Below are positions 26,812 through 35,328 of a DNA stretch of 64,000 nt, in pieces (within the stretch, counting starts at the first letter, position 1; the number at the start of each line of letters is the position of its first letter). The stretch is from NCBI RefSeq assembly GCF_002795825.1, contig NZ_CP018800.1, positions 620,001 through 684,000 of the forward strand, in the 5' to 3' direction. The notes below the pieces were generated by a model. It was not told the DNA's origin, ran no database searches, and saw only the letters and a program-made list of their open reading frames with translations. Position numbers and translations under genes: made by a program. This DNA comes from Mariprofundus ferrinatatus. Lineage in GTDB: Bacteria > Pseudomonadota > Zetaproteobacteria > Mariprofundales > Mariprofundaceae.

Positions 26812-28635
26812 ATGAGAAACACACTGCGGAAAGTGATCCTGCCTTCAATCATGCTGATTCTGGCTTACGGCTTCTGGATCAGTCCCGATTTTAAAGAGAT
26901 CTCTGCGGGCGTAGCCATATTTCTGTTTGGCATGCTGGCACTTGAGGAGGGATTCCGGGCCTTCACAGGCGGTGTGCTTGAGAAGATACTCAAGAAAAGT
27001 ACCAACAGGATGTGGAAGAGCCTGACGTTTGGTTTTACTGCAGCCACGGTGATGCAGTCGAGTTCGCTGGTCTCAGTGATTACGATCTCCTTTCTCAGTG
27101 TCGGACTGATCGGGCTCGTTGAGGGGCTTGGCATTGTGTTTGGTGCAAACGTGGGTACGACTACCGGCGCATGGCTGATTGCCGGCTTCGGCCTGAAGGT
27201 GAAGATATCGGCCTATGCCATGCCGATGCTGGTATTTGGTGTGATGCTTATTTTCCAGCGATCAAAGTCGTTGAAAGGAGCCGGGTATATTCTGGTTGGC
27301 CTGGGGTTCCTCTTCCTCGGCATCCACCATATGAAAGAGGGTTTTGAGGCCTTCCAGAACAGCATCGATCTGACAGCCTATGCGATGGACGGGATGGCAG
27401 GCATCCTGGTATTTACCCTGATTGGTATCGTTGCCACGATCATTATGCAGTCCAGCCATGCGACACTGGTGCTGATTATCACTGCCCTTTCGGTCAATCA
27501 GCTTACCTATGAAAATGCGCTGGCGCTGGCGATCGGCGCCAATGTTGGCACGACCATTACAGCCGTACTTGGCGCCCTTTCGTCAAATGTTGAAGGCAAA
27601 CGACTTGCATTGGCCGATGTGATTTTCAAGGTGGCTGCAGGTGTTGTGTTTATTATACTGATGCAACCGATTATCGGCATTGTTGATGCGATCGCTTCTG
27701 CGATTGGTCTGGCGGATAACGACTACACGCTGAAACTGGCAATTTTTCACACCATTTTTAATGTGGCTGGCGTCATCATCATGGTGCCGCTGATCGGGCG
27801 ACTGGTACAGCTGGTGAACACGATTTTCAAATCGGAGCCGGATCAGCACGCTCAACCAAAATACCTTAATGAGTCATCAATGGAGTTTGGTGATACAGCG
27901 CTTGAGGCGTTGCGAATGGAGACAGCCAGGATCTATGACAAGGCAACTGACATTATCGCCAAGGGGCTTTCACTGGAGAAGGATGATGTATTCTCCAGTA
28001 CCAAGCTGAAAACAGTTATCAGGGAACATGATAAGGCCGTAGATTTTGATATTGATGATGTCTATGAGCATGAGATCAGGTACCTTTGTGGAGCCATTCT
28101 GGATTATACCAACGGCCTCTCTTTTGATGCTGAAACATCGAGGCAGATTTCACGTATTCGCAAGGCCAATCAGTCGATACTGATCGCCTTGAAAGATGTG
28201 AAACATCTGCAGAAGAATATGTTGCAGTATATCGCTTCAGACAATCCTGCTATCGCAGGTGAGTACAATCGCCTTCGACAGCGTATTGCAAAAGTTCTGC
28301 GCCGGCTCGAGAGGATTCGGAACCAGGATCTATCGAGTGCATCCATCCTTTCACTTGATGCACTGAAGCTGACACTGGAAAAAAATGCCGGGCTGTTACA
28401 TCAGCGGCTTGATGAGCTGATTCGTGAAGGTGATGTTTCAGCAGAGATGGCGGTCTCGCTGATGACGGATAGCAACTACACCTACAGTATCATCCATAAC
28501 CTGATTGAGGTGAACCATAACTATCTGAAATCCGAAGAGAGTTCGCACAATGCAGCAGAGCATATGATTGCTTTGAATCGAGATGAAATTAACTCCGTAC
28601 TGTCCGGAAACCGCAGTGGAGATGAAAGAGAGTAG
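26812..28635 (+). CDS. Na+/phosphate cotransporter with C-terminal PhoU-like domain (copy 2)
   Basis: A 607-residue paralog of the 24.6-kb carrier, alike along its length, with the same QSS repeats (VMQSSSLVSVITISFL and IMQSSHATLVLIITAL), GANVGTTTGAWL and GANVGTTITAVL, and a PhoU-like tail (MEFGDTALEALRMETARIYDKAT). The ATG follows TAAGGATATAAATAT. It is separated from the first unit by a terminator, so it needs its own promoter, which I could not identify in the 30 bp left. A PhoB box lies just after its stop and serves the next small gene. Confidence 0.93.
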   Translation: MRNTLRKVILPSIMLILAYGFWISPDFKEISAGVAIFLFGMLALEEGFRAFTGGVLEKILKKSTNRMWKSLTFGFTAATVMQSSSLVSVITISFLSVGLIGLVEGLGIVFGANVGTTTGAWLIAGFGLKVKISAYAMPMLVFGVMLIFQRSKSLKGAGYILVGLGFLFLGIHHMKEGFEAFQNSIDLTAYAMDGMAGILVFTLIGIVATIIMQSSHATLVLIITALSVNQLTYENALALAIGANVGTTITAVLGALSSNVEGKRLALADVIFKVAAGVVFIILMQPIIGIVDAIASAIGLADNDYTLKLAIFHTIFNVAGVIIMVPLIGRLVQLVNTIFKSEPDQHAQPKYLNESSMEFGDTALEALRMETARIYDKATDIIAKGLSLEKDDVFSSTKLKTVIREHDKAVDFDIDDVYEHEIRYLCGAILDYTNGLSFDAETSRQISRIRKANQSILIALKDVKHLQKNMLQYIASDNPAIAGEYNRLRQRIAKVLRRLERIRNQDLSSASILSLDALKLTLEKNAGLLHQRLDELIREGDVSAEMAVSLMTDSNYTYSIIHNLIEVNHNYLKSEESSHNAAEHMIALNRDEINSVLSGNRSGDERE

Positions 28636-28658
28636 GTAATATTGCTGTTTCATTTTTT

Positions 28659-28692
28659 GCGTCACATAAATGTCATAATTGACTGTTAATAT
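28659..28692 (+). promoter_or_regulatory. PhoB box and -10 driving coiled-coil copy 2
   Basis: GCGTCAC-N4-ATGTCAT (28659-28676) has the 11-bp repeat spacing of PhoB half-sites, and TAATAT (28687-28692) begins after exactly 10 bp, as in PhoB-activated promoters. It lies 24 bp after the cotransporter stop, so the 85-residue gene can be induced on its own. Confidence 0.7.
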
Positions 28693-28756
28693 CCTCTTCC
28701 CACCTATAGTGGTCGACTCGTTCAGGCTGGAGATTGACCATAGAGAGGAGTTCAGG

Positions 28757-29014
28757 ATGAAGTTGAAAAAACTGTTGAAGCAACTCGAGTCACTTTTTGA
28801 TGCCGATAGGGAGCGACTGCAGGAGAAGGAGAAAGGACTGGTCCGGGTTCTGAAGAACCTTGAAGAGAGGGAGCGTAAGCTTGAAGTTAAGATCAGTGCT
28901 GAGATCGATGACGAGGAGCGAGAACTGCTTGGTCAGGAGTTAAGCATCGTACAATTGCAACGACAAAAAGGAGCCCTGCTCCTCACCAGGATCAGAGAAG
29001 GGAATAAGCAGTGA
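28757..29014 (+). CDS. Small charged coiled-coil protein (copy 2)
   Basis: An 85-residue paralog of the 26.4-kb small protein: a helix-forming, charged sequence (LKKLLKQLESLFDADRERL, GLVRVLKNLEERERKLEVK, ELLGQELSIVQLQRQKGALLL). The ATG at 28757 follows GAGGAG; 26 upstream codons of open frame cover the PhoB promoter and are not translated in this model. It has its own predicted PhoB-dependent promoter and a terminator, so it is expressed separately from the transporter under phosphate limitation. Family and function are unknown. Confidence 0.75.
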   Translation: MKLKKLLKQLESLFDADRERLQEKEKGLVRVLKNLEERERKLEVKISAEIDDEERELLGQELSIVQLQRQKGALLLTRIREGNKQ

Positions 29015-29045
29015 TTTGATCCGGCAACAGAGTAAATTTTGAGTG

Positions 29046-29075
29046 AAAGCGTCCGTAATTCCGGGCGCTTTTTTT
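29046..29075 (+). terminator. Intrinsic terminator after coiled-coil copy 2
   Basis: AAAGCGTCCG (29046-29055) and CGGGCGCTTT (29062-29071) pair with one G-U, 6-nt loop, then a run of T. Confidence 0.85.
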
Positions 29076-29139
29076 GTGCCATAATCAAGATGCGATGGAA
29101 GTGAGGATTCATGTCACATATGTCATGCCCATGCCTTAA

Positions 29140-29173
29140 ATGTCACATGAATGTCATAAATGAAATGTATAAT
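29140..29173 (+). promoter_or_regulatory. PhoB box and -10 of the DUF47-Pit operon
   Basis: ATGTCAC-N4-ATGTCAT (29140-29157), then TATAAT (29168-29173) after exactly 10 bp. A further pair of ATGTCA-type half-sites spaced 9 bp lies just upstream (29111-29126). This is the clearest PhoB promoter in the window. Confidence 0.85.
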
Positions 29174-29222
29174 GCAACGGTTTTTACGGAACAGGCCATG
29201 AGGCCAATTATTGGGAGTGAAT

Positions 29223-29903
29223 ATGGTTAGAAGAAGTCCGATTTCAAATATGTTTGCCGGCTCTCCGGTGAAACCGCTGCAGGAGCATATCAGCAAAGTT
29301 CACGAGGCTGTCAAAAAGCTTGAGCCTTTCTTTAAGGCTGTGATTGATAAAGATTACGATCAGGTCGCCGTTCTGGAGCGTGAGATTCACAGAATTGAGG
29401 TTGATGCGGATACCCTGAAGCATGAGCTGCGTATCAATCTGCCCAATTCTCTTTTTATGCCGATGCCGCGTGAGCGCATTCTGGACATTGTGACCCATCA
29501 GGATCATCTCGCTAATAGGGTCAAGGAAGTAACCAGCATGGTGAATGGCCGCAAGATGCAGGTTCCCGATGAGATAGCAGAGCTTCTGACGCAGTTTGTG
29601 CTTGTGAATATAGCGGCCTCCCGTCAGGCGAAAAGGATCGTCAATGAACTTGATGAACTGGTGGAGGTCGGTTTCCGTGGCCGCGAGGTGACCAGTGTTG
29701 AGGAGATGATCGATGAGCTGCATAAAATCGAATATGAGGCTGATAAAATTGGTACTCAGATCAATAATGCACTGTTTGTGATTGAGAAGAGTATGGATCC
29801 TGTTGATGCTGTTTTCCTGTACCGCATGGTCCGGGAACTTGGCGCTGTGGCAGATTCTGCGCAGCGTGTTGGTGCTCGACTCGAACTGTTGCTGGCACGA
29901 TAA
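29223..29903 (+). CDS. DUF47-family PhoU-like protein, Pit accessory
   Basis: A 226-residue all-helical protein of the DUF47/PhoU-like family (COG1392) commonly encoded next to Pit transporters. Typical features are the YDQVAVLEREIHRIEVDADTLK helix, INLPNSLFMPMPRERIL and the late HKIEYEADKIGTQI. It is thought to regulate or aid low-affinity phosphate transport at the inner membrane. The ATG at 29223 follows GGGAG; a TTG four codons earlier is the only other option. It is followed 12 bp later by pit and preceded by a strong PhoB promoter. Confidence 0.93.
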   Translation: MVRRSPISNMFAGSPVKPLQEHISKVHEAVKKLEPFFKAVIDKDYDQVAVLEREIHRIEVDADTLKHELRINLPNSLFMPMPRERILDIVTHQDHLANRVKEVTSMVNGRKMQVPDEIAELLTQFVLVNIAASRQAKRIVNELDELVEVGFRGREVTSVEEMIDELHKIEYEADKIGTQINNALFVIEKSMDPVDAVFLYRMVRELGAVADSAQRVGARLELLLAR

Positions 29904-29915
29904 GGGGAGAAAATC

Positions 29916-31181
29916 GTGGATATTCTTGTTGCAAATTCAACTTTATTAATTGGCATGGCCGTGGTATTCGGCCTATTCATGGCCTGGGGTATTGGTGCGA
30001 ATGATGTTGCCAATGCCATGGGAACATCGGTCGGCTCTGGTGCACTGACCTTCAAACAGGCAGTGATTATTGCTGCAATCTTTGAGTGTGCCGGTGCTGT
30101 TCTTGCGGGTGGTGAGGTTACCAAAACCATCCGTAAGGGAATTGTAGATGTTTCTTCACTGGGAACTACGCCTGAGCTTCTGGTTTACGGTATGCTGGCA
30201 TCCCTGCTTGCTGCCGGAATCTGGTTGCTGGTTGCAACCCGCATGGGCTGGCCGGTTTCCACCACGCACTCTATTGTCGGTGCCATCGTCGGTTTTGGTG
30301 CCGTCGGTATCGGTATGGAAGCGGTTATGTGGGGCAAGGTAGGTACCATTGCACTGAGCTGGGTGACCTCACCACTGATGGCTGGTGTGATCGCCTTTGC
30401 TCTGTTCAGGAGTCTTCAGAAACTGATTATCGATACCGAGGATCCGCTTGCCAATGCGAAGAAGTATGTGCCTTACTACATCTTCCTTGTTGGCTTCACC
30501 ATTGCTATGGTGACGATGCTCAAGGGTCTCAAGCATGTCGGTGTGAAACTGCCATTCGAGCAGGACCTTATCTATGCCGGACTCGTCGGAGTCATCGTTG
30601 CGCTGATCGGTACGGTGATGATCAAGCGTCTCAAGTTCACTGCCAAGGCTGATAAGAAGTTCCACTTTGCCAATATGGAGAAGATCTTCGGTGTATTGAT
30701 GATCTTTACAGCCATTGCGATGGCCTTCGCACACGGCTCCAACGATGTAGCCAACGCGATCGGTCCGGTAGCAGCTGTTGTGGGGATCGTAAGTAGCGCT
30801 GGTGAAATTGCATCCAAGTCGGCTACACCTGTATGGATTCTGCTGCTTGGTGGTGCTGGTATCGTCATAGGCGTTGCAACCTACGGTCACAAAGTGATTG
30901 CAACAGTCGGGTCGGGCATCAGTGAGTTGACTCCAAGTCGCGGTTTTGCCGCTACACTTGCTGCTGCGGCTACGGTTGTTGTGGCTTCAGGTACAGGCAT
31001 GCCGATCTCCACCACGCATACACTGGTAGGTGCCGTGATCGGTGTTGGTCTTGCCCGTGGTATCGGTGCACTGAATGTCGGTGTGATCCAGACGATTTTC
31101 CTGTCATGGATCATAACGCTTCCGGCAGGTGCGCTCCTGTCGATTCTGTTTTTCTTCTTCTTCAAAGGCGCATTTAGCTAA
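29916..31181 (+). CDS. pit: Inorganic phosphate transporter, PiT family
   Basis: A 421-residue polytopic symporter. The two PHO-4 half-repeats carry the phosphate signatures WGIGANDVANAMGTSVGSG and AHGSNDVANAIGPVAA. Members import phosphate, often as a metal-phosphate complex with H+ or Na+. The start is GTG with AGGGGAGAAAATC before it. It is the second gene of a PhoB-boxed operon with DUF47, whereas E. coli pitA is not a Pho-regulon gene. It ends at a bidirectional terminator facing phoU. Confidence 0.95.
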   Translation: MDILVANSTLLIGMAVVFGLFMAWGIGANDVANAMGTSVGSGALTFKQAVIIAAIFECAGAVLAGGEVTKTIRKGIVDVSSLGTTPELLVYGMLASLLAAGIWLLVATRMGWPVSTTHSIVGAIVGFGAVGIGMEAVMWGKVGTIALSWVTSPLMAGVIAFALFRSLQKLIIDTEDPLANAKKYVPYYIFLVGFTIAMVTMLKGLKHVGVKLPFEQDLIYAGLVGVIVALIGTVMIKRLKFTAKADKKFHFANMEKIFGVLMIFTAIAMAFAHGSNDVANAIGPVAAVVGIVSSAGEIASKSATPVWILLLGGAGIVIGVATYGHKVIATVGSGISELTPSRGFAATLAAAATVVVASGTGMPISTTHTLVGAVIGVGLARGIGALNVGVIQTIFLSWIITLPAGALLSILFFFFFKGAFS

Positions 31182-31202
31182 GAAGGGAAGTGAATATGAT
31201 GA

Positions 31203-31234
31203 AAAAAAGCAGGGGCCTATGCCCCTGCTTTTTT
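31203..31234. terminator. Bidirectional terminator between pit and phoU
   Basis: A perfect stem of A6-GCAGGGGC (31203-31216) and GCCCCTGC-T6 (31221-31234) with a CTAT loop, located between the convergent pit and phoU genes and functional for both. Confidence 0.9.
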
Positions 31235-31262
31235 ATTTGCAACTGCGGTCAGAAAGCGCCGG

Positions 31263-31973
31263 TCACACACCTTCATTCAGCCGGCCACTGACAATGGCGG
31301 CGGCGGTTTCATGATCGACATGACGAATGTCATGACCTTTAATCATGTAGATTACCATCTCGGCAATGTTGACTGCGTGGTCACCAATACGCTCAAGGTT
31401 TCTGGCAATGTTGGTGGAGAGCAGCCCTGCTGTGATCTGGCGCGGATCCTCCATCATGTAGGTCAGGTATTCGCGCTGCATCGATTTGAATTCAGCATCA
31501 ATCTTTTTATCTTTTTCAATGCAGGCTAAAGCTTCTACCAGATCGCGTCTGGCAAAGGCGTCCAGAGCATCATTTACCTGCTGAAGAACATGATCCGCGA
31601 GTGACTCAAGTGAAGATATCTGGATAACCGGATGCTCTTCGGTCTGCAGCATGTACTCTGCAATTCCCTCTGCTAAATCTCCCATACGCTCCAGATCGGT
31701 AACCACCTTGATGGTCGTCATGATCAGACGAAGGTCACTGGCAGCAGGCTGGCGCAGGGCAAGCATGGTCCTCGTCATCTCATCAATCTCGACCTCGAGC
31801 GCATTGATGGCATGGTCGCGTTCAATCACCTTATGGGCGCGTTTGGCGTCATGTTTTACCAGCGAGTTGATGGAGCGTCGTGTGGCCTTCTCGACCAGTC
31901 CGCCCATGGCCAGAATCTTGTTTTTCAGCTCGTTCAGTTCGTCTTCAAATCTTTTATTGGTATGCTCTTTCAT
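31263..31973 (-). CDS. phoU: Phosphate transport regulator PhoU
   Basis: A 236-residue protein of two PhoU three-helix repeats, with paired metal-cluster helices (TTIKVVTDLERMGDLAEGIAE and STNIARNLERIGDHAVNIAE). It represses PhoR kinase activity when phosphate is plentiful by contacting PstB and PhoR. The start is the ATG at 31973 with AAGGA upstream; the longer open frame overlaps pstB. It is the last gene of the pst operon, 10 bp after pstB. Confidence 0.96.
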   Translation of the reverse strand: MKEHTNKRFEDELNELKNKILAMGGLVEKATRRSINSLVKHDAKRAHKVIERDHAINALEVEIDEMTRTMLALRQPAASDLRLIMTTIKVVTDLERMGDLAEGIAEYMLQTEEHPVIQISSLESLADHVLQQVNDALDAFARRDLVEALACIEKDKKIDAEFKSMQREYLTYMMEDPRQITAGLLSTNIARNLERIGDHAVNIAEMVIYMIKGHDIRHVDHETAAAIVSGRLNEGV

Positions 31974-31983
31974 GATCAGTTCC

Positions 31984-32775
31984 TTATCCGAATCGTCCGG
32001 TAATATAATCTTCGGTCTGCTGGTTGGTCGGTGAGGTGAAGATGGTATGGGTGTCACCATACTCGACCAGATTACCAAGGTAGAAGTAGGCCGTATAGTC
32101 GGAGACGCGTGCGGCCTGCTGCATGTTGTGGGTGACGATTACAATCGTGTATTCGTCTTTAAGCTCATCGATCAGCTCCTCGATCTTGGCCGTTGCGATC
32201 GGATCGAGGGCGGAGCAGGGCTCATCCATGAGGATCACATCGGGCTGCACTGCGATGGTGCGGGCGATACAGAGGCGCTGCTGCTGTCCGCCTGAGAGGG
32301 CGGTGCCGGGCTGCTGCAGTTTATCCTTCACCTCATCCCAAATGCTGGCACGACGAAGGGCACTCTCTACCAGTGCATCCATCTCCTCTCCATCCTTGAC
32401 CATACCGTGGATGCGTGGCGCATAAGCGATGTTTTCATAGATACTTTTTGGGAAGGGGTTGGGCTTCTGGAAGACCATGCCGACATGGGTACGCAGATGC
32501 ACCACGTCGATGGCCGGATCATAGATATCCTGACCCTCGAGCAAGATTTCTCCCTCGACTCTGCAGTCGGGAATACGATCATTCATACGGTTGATGCAAC
32601 GAAGAAAGGTTGATTTTCCGCAGCCGGAGGGGCCGATAAATGAGGTCACCTTACCTTTCGGGATATCGAGATCGATGCCGTGCAGCGCCTCAAAATCACC
32701 ATACCATAGTTTCAGGTTTCGGACAGTCAGCTTGTTCTCCGGTCTGACCGGTTTTTTCGGGTTGAATGCGTTCAT
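31984..32775 (-). CDS. pstB: Phosphate ABC transporter ATP-binding protein
   Basis: A 263-residue ATPase of the high-affinity phosphate importer. Walker A is [11 protein letters not shown] (about 47-56), the ABC signature LSGGQQQR, Walker [17 protein letters not shown], and the switch histidine in [10 protein letters not shown]. The ATG follows GAGGAAATC. It lies 7 bp after pstA. Confidence 0.98.
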   Translation of the reverse strand: MNAFNPKKPVRPENKLTVRNLKLWYGDFEALHGIDLDIPKGKVTSFIGPSGCGKSTFLRCINRMNDRIPDCRVEGEILLEGQDIYDPAIDVVHLRTHVGMVFQKPNPFPKSIYENIAYAPRIHGMVKDGEEMDALVESALRRASIWDEVKDKLQQPGTALSGGQQQRLCIARTIAVQPDVILMDEPCSALDPIATAKIEELIDELKDEYTIVIVTHNMQQAARVSDYTAYFYLGNLVEYGDTHTIFTSPTNQQTEDYITGRFG

Positions 32776-32782
32776 GATTTCC

Positions 32783-33958
32783 TCACCAGGTTCGTTCTGA
32801 ACGGCGCCTGAGCAGAACTGCCAGTGCGTTCAGAGAGAGTAGTACGGTCAACAGCACCATAATGCCGGCTGCAGTGCGCTCTTCGAATGCGCGCAGTGAT
32901 TCGCCTGACCATGTATAGATCTGAGCAGGCAGTACCGTGGTCGCCTGCATAATCGATTCGGCTGTATCGGGGATGTAGGCCATCATGCCGACAATCAGCA
33001 GCGGCGCTGTTTCGCCCATCGCCTGCGCCAGGCCGATAATCGAGCCGGTTAATATGCCGGGCATGGCCAGCGGCAGCACATGATGCAGTACCGTCTGCAG
33101 GCGCGAAGCCCCCAGCCCGTAAGCCGCTTCACGAATGGTCTCCGGAACAGCCCTGAGGGCGGCGCGGGTGGCAATGATAATCACCGGCAGCGTCATCAGT
33201 GCCAGTGTCAAGCCACCGACGAGCGCAGAAGATCGGGGTACGCCCATGAAATTGATAAAGATCGCAAGCCCCAGCAGTCCGTAAAGGATCGATGGAATGG
33301 CCGCCAGATTGTTAATATTGACCTCGATCAGCCGGGTGAAGCGGTTGTCGGTGGCAAACTCCTCGAGATAGATTGCCGTCATCACCCCCACAGGTACTGC
33401 CAGCAGCATGGTCAGAATCAATACCAGTACCGAACCGACTGCCGCAGCAAGAATGCCTGCATTTTCGGGAAGTTTTGAGTCTCCGGTGGTGAAGAAACCG
33501 CTGTTAAATCCAAGGCGCAGCAGTCCGTTCTGTTTCAGTTCATCTGCAAAGCGCTGATCTTTCTCCTTTAAGCGGTGCCCCTCGTTGCCTTTGAGATACT
33601 GGTCAACGCGACCGTCGGCGAGAACCCAGATCTTCTGTTTTTGTCCGATCAGTTCAGGGTTGTTTTGCAGCGTCAGCGGGATGGTTCTCAGCCAGGCGCG
33701 GCTGACCACCGATTTGTATTCGCGTGGTATCGCTTTATTGTAGTTGCTTGCCGCTGCCTGACTGTATTCGACCTCAACCAGTACCTCGGCCTGCTCGAAA
33801 GCGGGCAGCCCTTTGCTGATAATATCGACAAAGAAGAAGAGCAGGAATGCAAGTGCGAGCACCAATGCGCCGAGGCCATAGAGGCGGAAACGCTTATCGG
33901 CACGTTCGCGTTTTCGTTTGCGAGAGATCTGTATGTCGGTGAGCTGCATCTTATTCAT
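32783..33958 (-). CDS. pstA: Phosphate ABC transporter permease PstA, long form
   Basis: Inner-membrane permease subunit of 391 residues, well above the E. coli length of about 296. The N-terminal part has one membrane helix ([20 protein letters not shown]) and an extra periplasmic region of about 130 residues, resembling the DUF3333 extension of long PstA. The C-terminal half is a normal permease with the EAA loop ([22 protein letters not shown]). The ATG at 33958 overlaps the pstC stop by 8 bp; an ATG three codons later is also possible. Confidence 0.95.
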   Translation of the reverse strand: MNKMQLTDIQISRKRKRERADKRFRLYGLGALVLALAFLLFFFVDIISKGLPAFEQAEVLVEVEYSQAAASNYNKAIPREYKSVVSRAWLRTIPLTLQNNPELIGQKQKIWVLADGRVDQYLKGNEGHRLKEKDQRFADELKQNGLLRLGFNSGFFTTGDSKLPENAGILAAAVGSVLVLILTMLLAVPVGVMTAIYLEEFATDNRFTRLIEVNINNLAAIPSILYGLLGLAIFINFMGVPRSSALVGGLTLALMTLPVIIIATRAALRAVPETIREAAYGLGASRLQTVLHHVLPLAMPGILTGSIIGLAQAMGETAPLLIVGMMAYIPDTAESIMQATTVLPAQIYTWSGESLRAFEERTAAGIMVLLTVLLSLNALAVLLRRRSERTW

Positions 33959-35195
33959 ACCTCTGCTTGAATTTTCTGACGACAATCGAGGAGACAATGT
34001 TCAGTGCCAGCGTGATGATCAGCAGGACAAGTCCCAGCGCGAAGGCTGAGAGGGTGAATGCCGAGTCGAACTCCTGGTCGCCTGTGAGTGCCTCAACGAT
34101 CTTCACCGTTACCGTGGTCATCCCCTCAAGAGGATTGAGTGTCAGGTTAGGCCTGAGGCCTGCCGCCATCACCACGATCATGGTCTCTCCGACCGCGCGA
34201 GATACCGCCAGAAGAAAGGCCGATACGATGCCAGGCATCGCCGCCGGAAGTACAATGTGGCGAATGGTTTCCGCCTTGGTGGTGCCAAGTGCGAGGGAAC
34301 CGTCGCGCAAGCTTTGCGGCACAGCCCGAATCACATCATCGGAGAGCGACGACATAAACGGGATAATCATAATTCCCATGATCAGGCCCGGGGTCAGTGC
34401 GTTGGTGAAATCTGCCTGAAGGCCGACGGCTTCAGCGGCTTTGACGATAAGCGGGCTGACGGTAATAGCGGCAAAGAAGCCGTAAACAACTGTGGGGATG
34501 CCGGCCAGAATCTCAAGCATTGGTTTGAGCCTGTTGCGCATCGCATCTGATGCATATTCAGACATATAGATGGCGGCAAAAAGGCCGATCGGTACGGCAA
34601 CAAACATGGCGATAGCGGTGATCATGAAAGTGCCGGCAAAGATCGGAACTGAACCGAATTCAGGAGGTGCTACGCCTGCGGTATCGCGCCCTGCGCCGAT
34701 CAGGAATGCGGTGTCGGGCTGCCAGGTGGTGCCGGTAACGAAGTCCCAGAATGAGATGACCTGAAAGAAGCGAACCGATTCAAAGATGACCGAGAGAACA
34801 ATACCGATGGTGGTCAATACCGAGATGGTGGCTGAGAGCAGGAGCATCAGGCTCATCATCTTCTCTACCCGCTGACGAGCCCGGAATTCAGGTTTGATCT
34901 GTTTCAGGGCAATGGCGAATCCGCCCACGCCAACAGCAAAGGCTGTGGCCAGAAGCATTGGCCCCGGGACGCTGATCAGGCCGATAATATGCGAGATGCT
35001 GAAGATCAGACCCACGGCCATGGCCGGAAGTGCAAGCCCAATAACGCCGTGCATGCCGTAGTAGCCGGGACGCGAATGCAGTCGTGCACCAAGCTTCTCT
35101 GCTGCAACGGCCCGGTTGCGGCTGATGATATAGGCCATGGCAGCCAGGGGCAGCAGGCCGGCGGCAAACCAGAAGAAGATGTCTGCAGTAGTCAT
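33951..35195 (-). CDS. pstC: Phosphate ABC transporter permease PstC, long form
   Basis: The second permease, 414 residues compared with about 319 in E. coli. An N-terminal extension with three or more membrane segments precedes a standard permease core (GTFMITAIAMFVAVPIGLFA) and EAA loop (QSLRDGSLALGTTKAETIRHI). The ATG at 35195 follows GGAGCCAACATCT; an earlier ATG (35210) has no ribosome site. It lies 134 bp downstream of pstS, after a large hairpin. Confidence 0.95.
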   Translation of the reverse strand: MTTADIFFWFAAGLLPLAAMAYIISRNRAVAAEKLGARLHSRPGYYGMHGVIGLALPAMAVGLIFSISHIIGLISVPGPMLLATAFAVGVGGFAIALKQIKPEFRARQRVEKMMSLMLLLSATISVLTTIGIVLSVIFESVRFFQVISFWDFVTGTTWQPDTAFLIGAGRDTAGVAPPEFGSVPIFAGTFMITAIAMFVAVPIGLFAAIYMSEYASDAMRNRLKPMLEILAGIPTVVYGFFAAITVSPLIVKAAEAVGLQADFTNALTPGLIMGIMIIPFMSSLSDDVIRAVPQSLRDGSLALGTTKAETIRHIVLPAAMPGIVSAFLLAVSRAVGETMIVVMAAGLRPNLTLNPLEGMTTVTVKIVEALTGDQEFDSAFTLSAFALGLVLLIITLALNIVSSIVVRKFKQRYE

Positions 35196-35286
35196 AGATG
35201 TTGGCTCCATTGAGTTTCGCGGGGCTTCAGTTGCATGGAAACAGGAACCGGAAAAACCGATCCCTGTTTCGAAATAACTGAAAAGG

Positions 35287-35322
35287 ATCTGATCCGGTCG
35301 GAAGTGCCCGACCGGATCAGAT
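35287..35322 (-). other. 15-bp intercistronic hairpin between pstS and pstC
   Basis: ATCTGATCCGGTCGG (35287-35301) and its exact inverse complement (35308-35322) with a 6-nt loop, starting 6 bp after the pstS stop and followed by CCTTTTC on the minus strand. The weak U-tract suggests a partial terminator or an mRNA 3'-end stabiliser that keeps PstS above PstCAB. Confidence 0.8.
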
Positions 35323-35328
35323 GATTTA

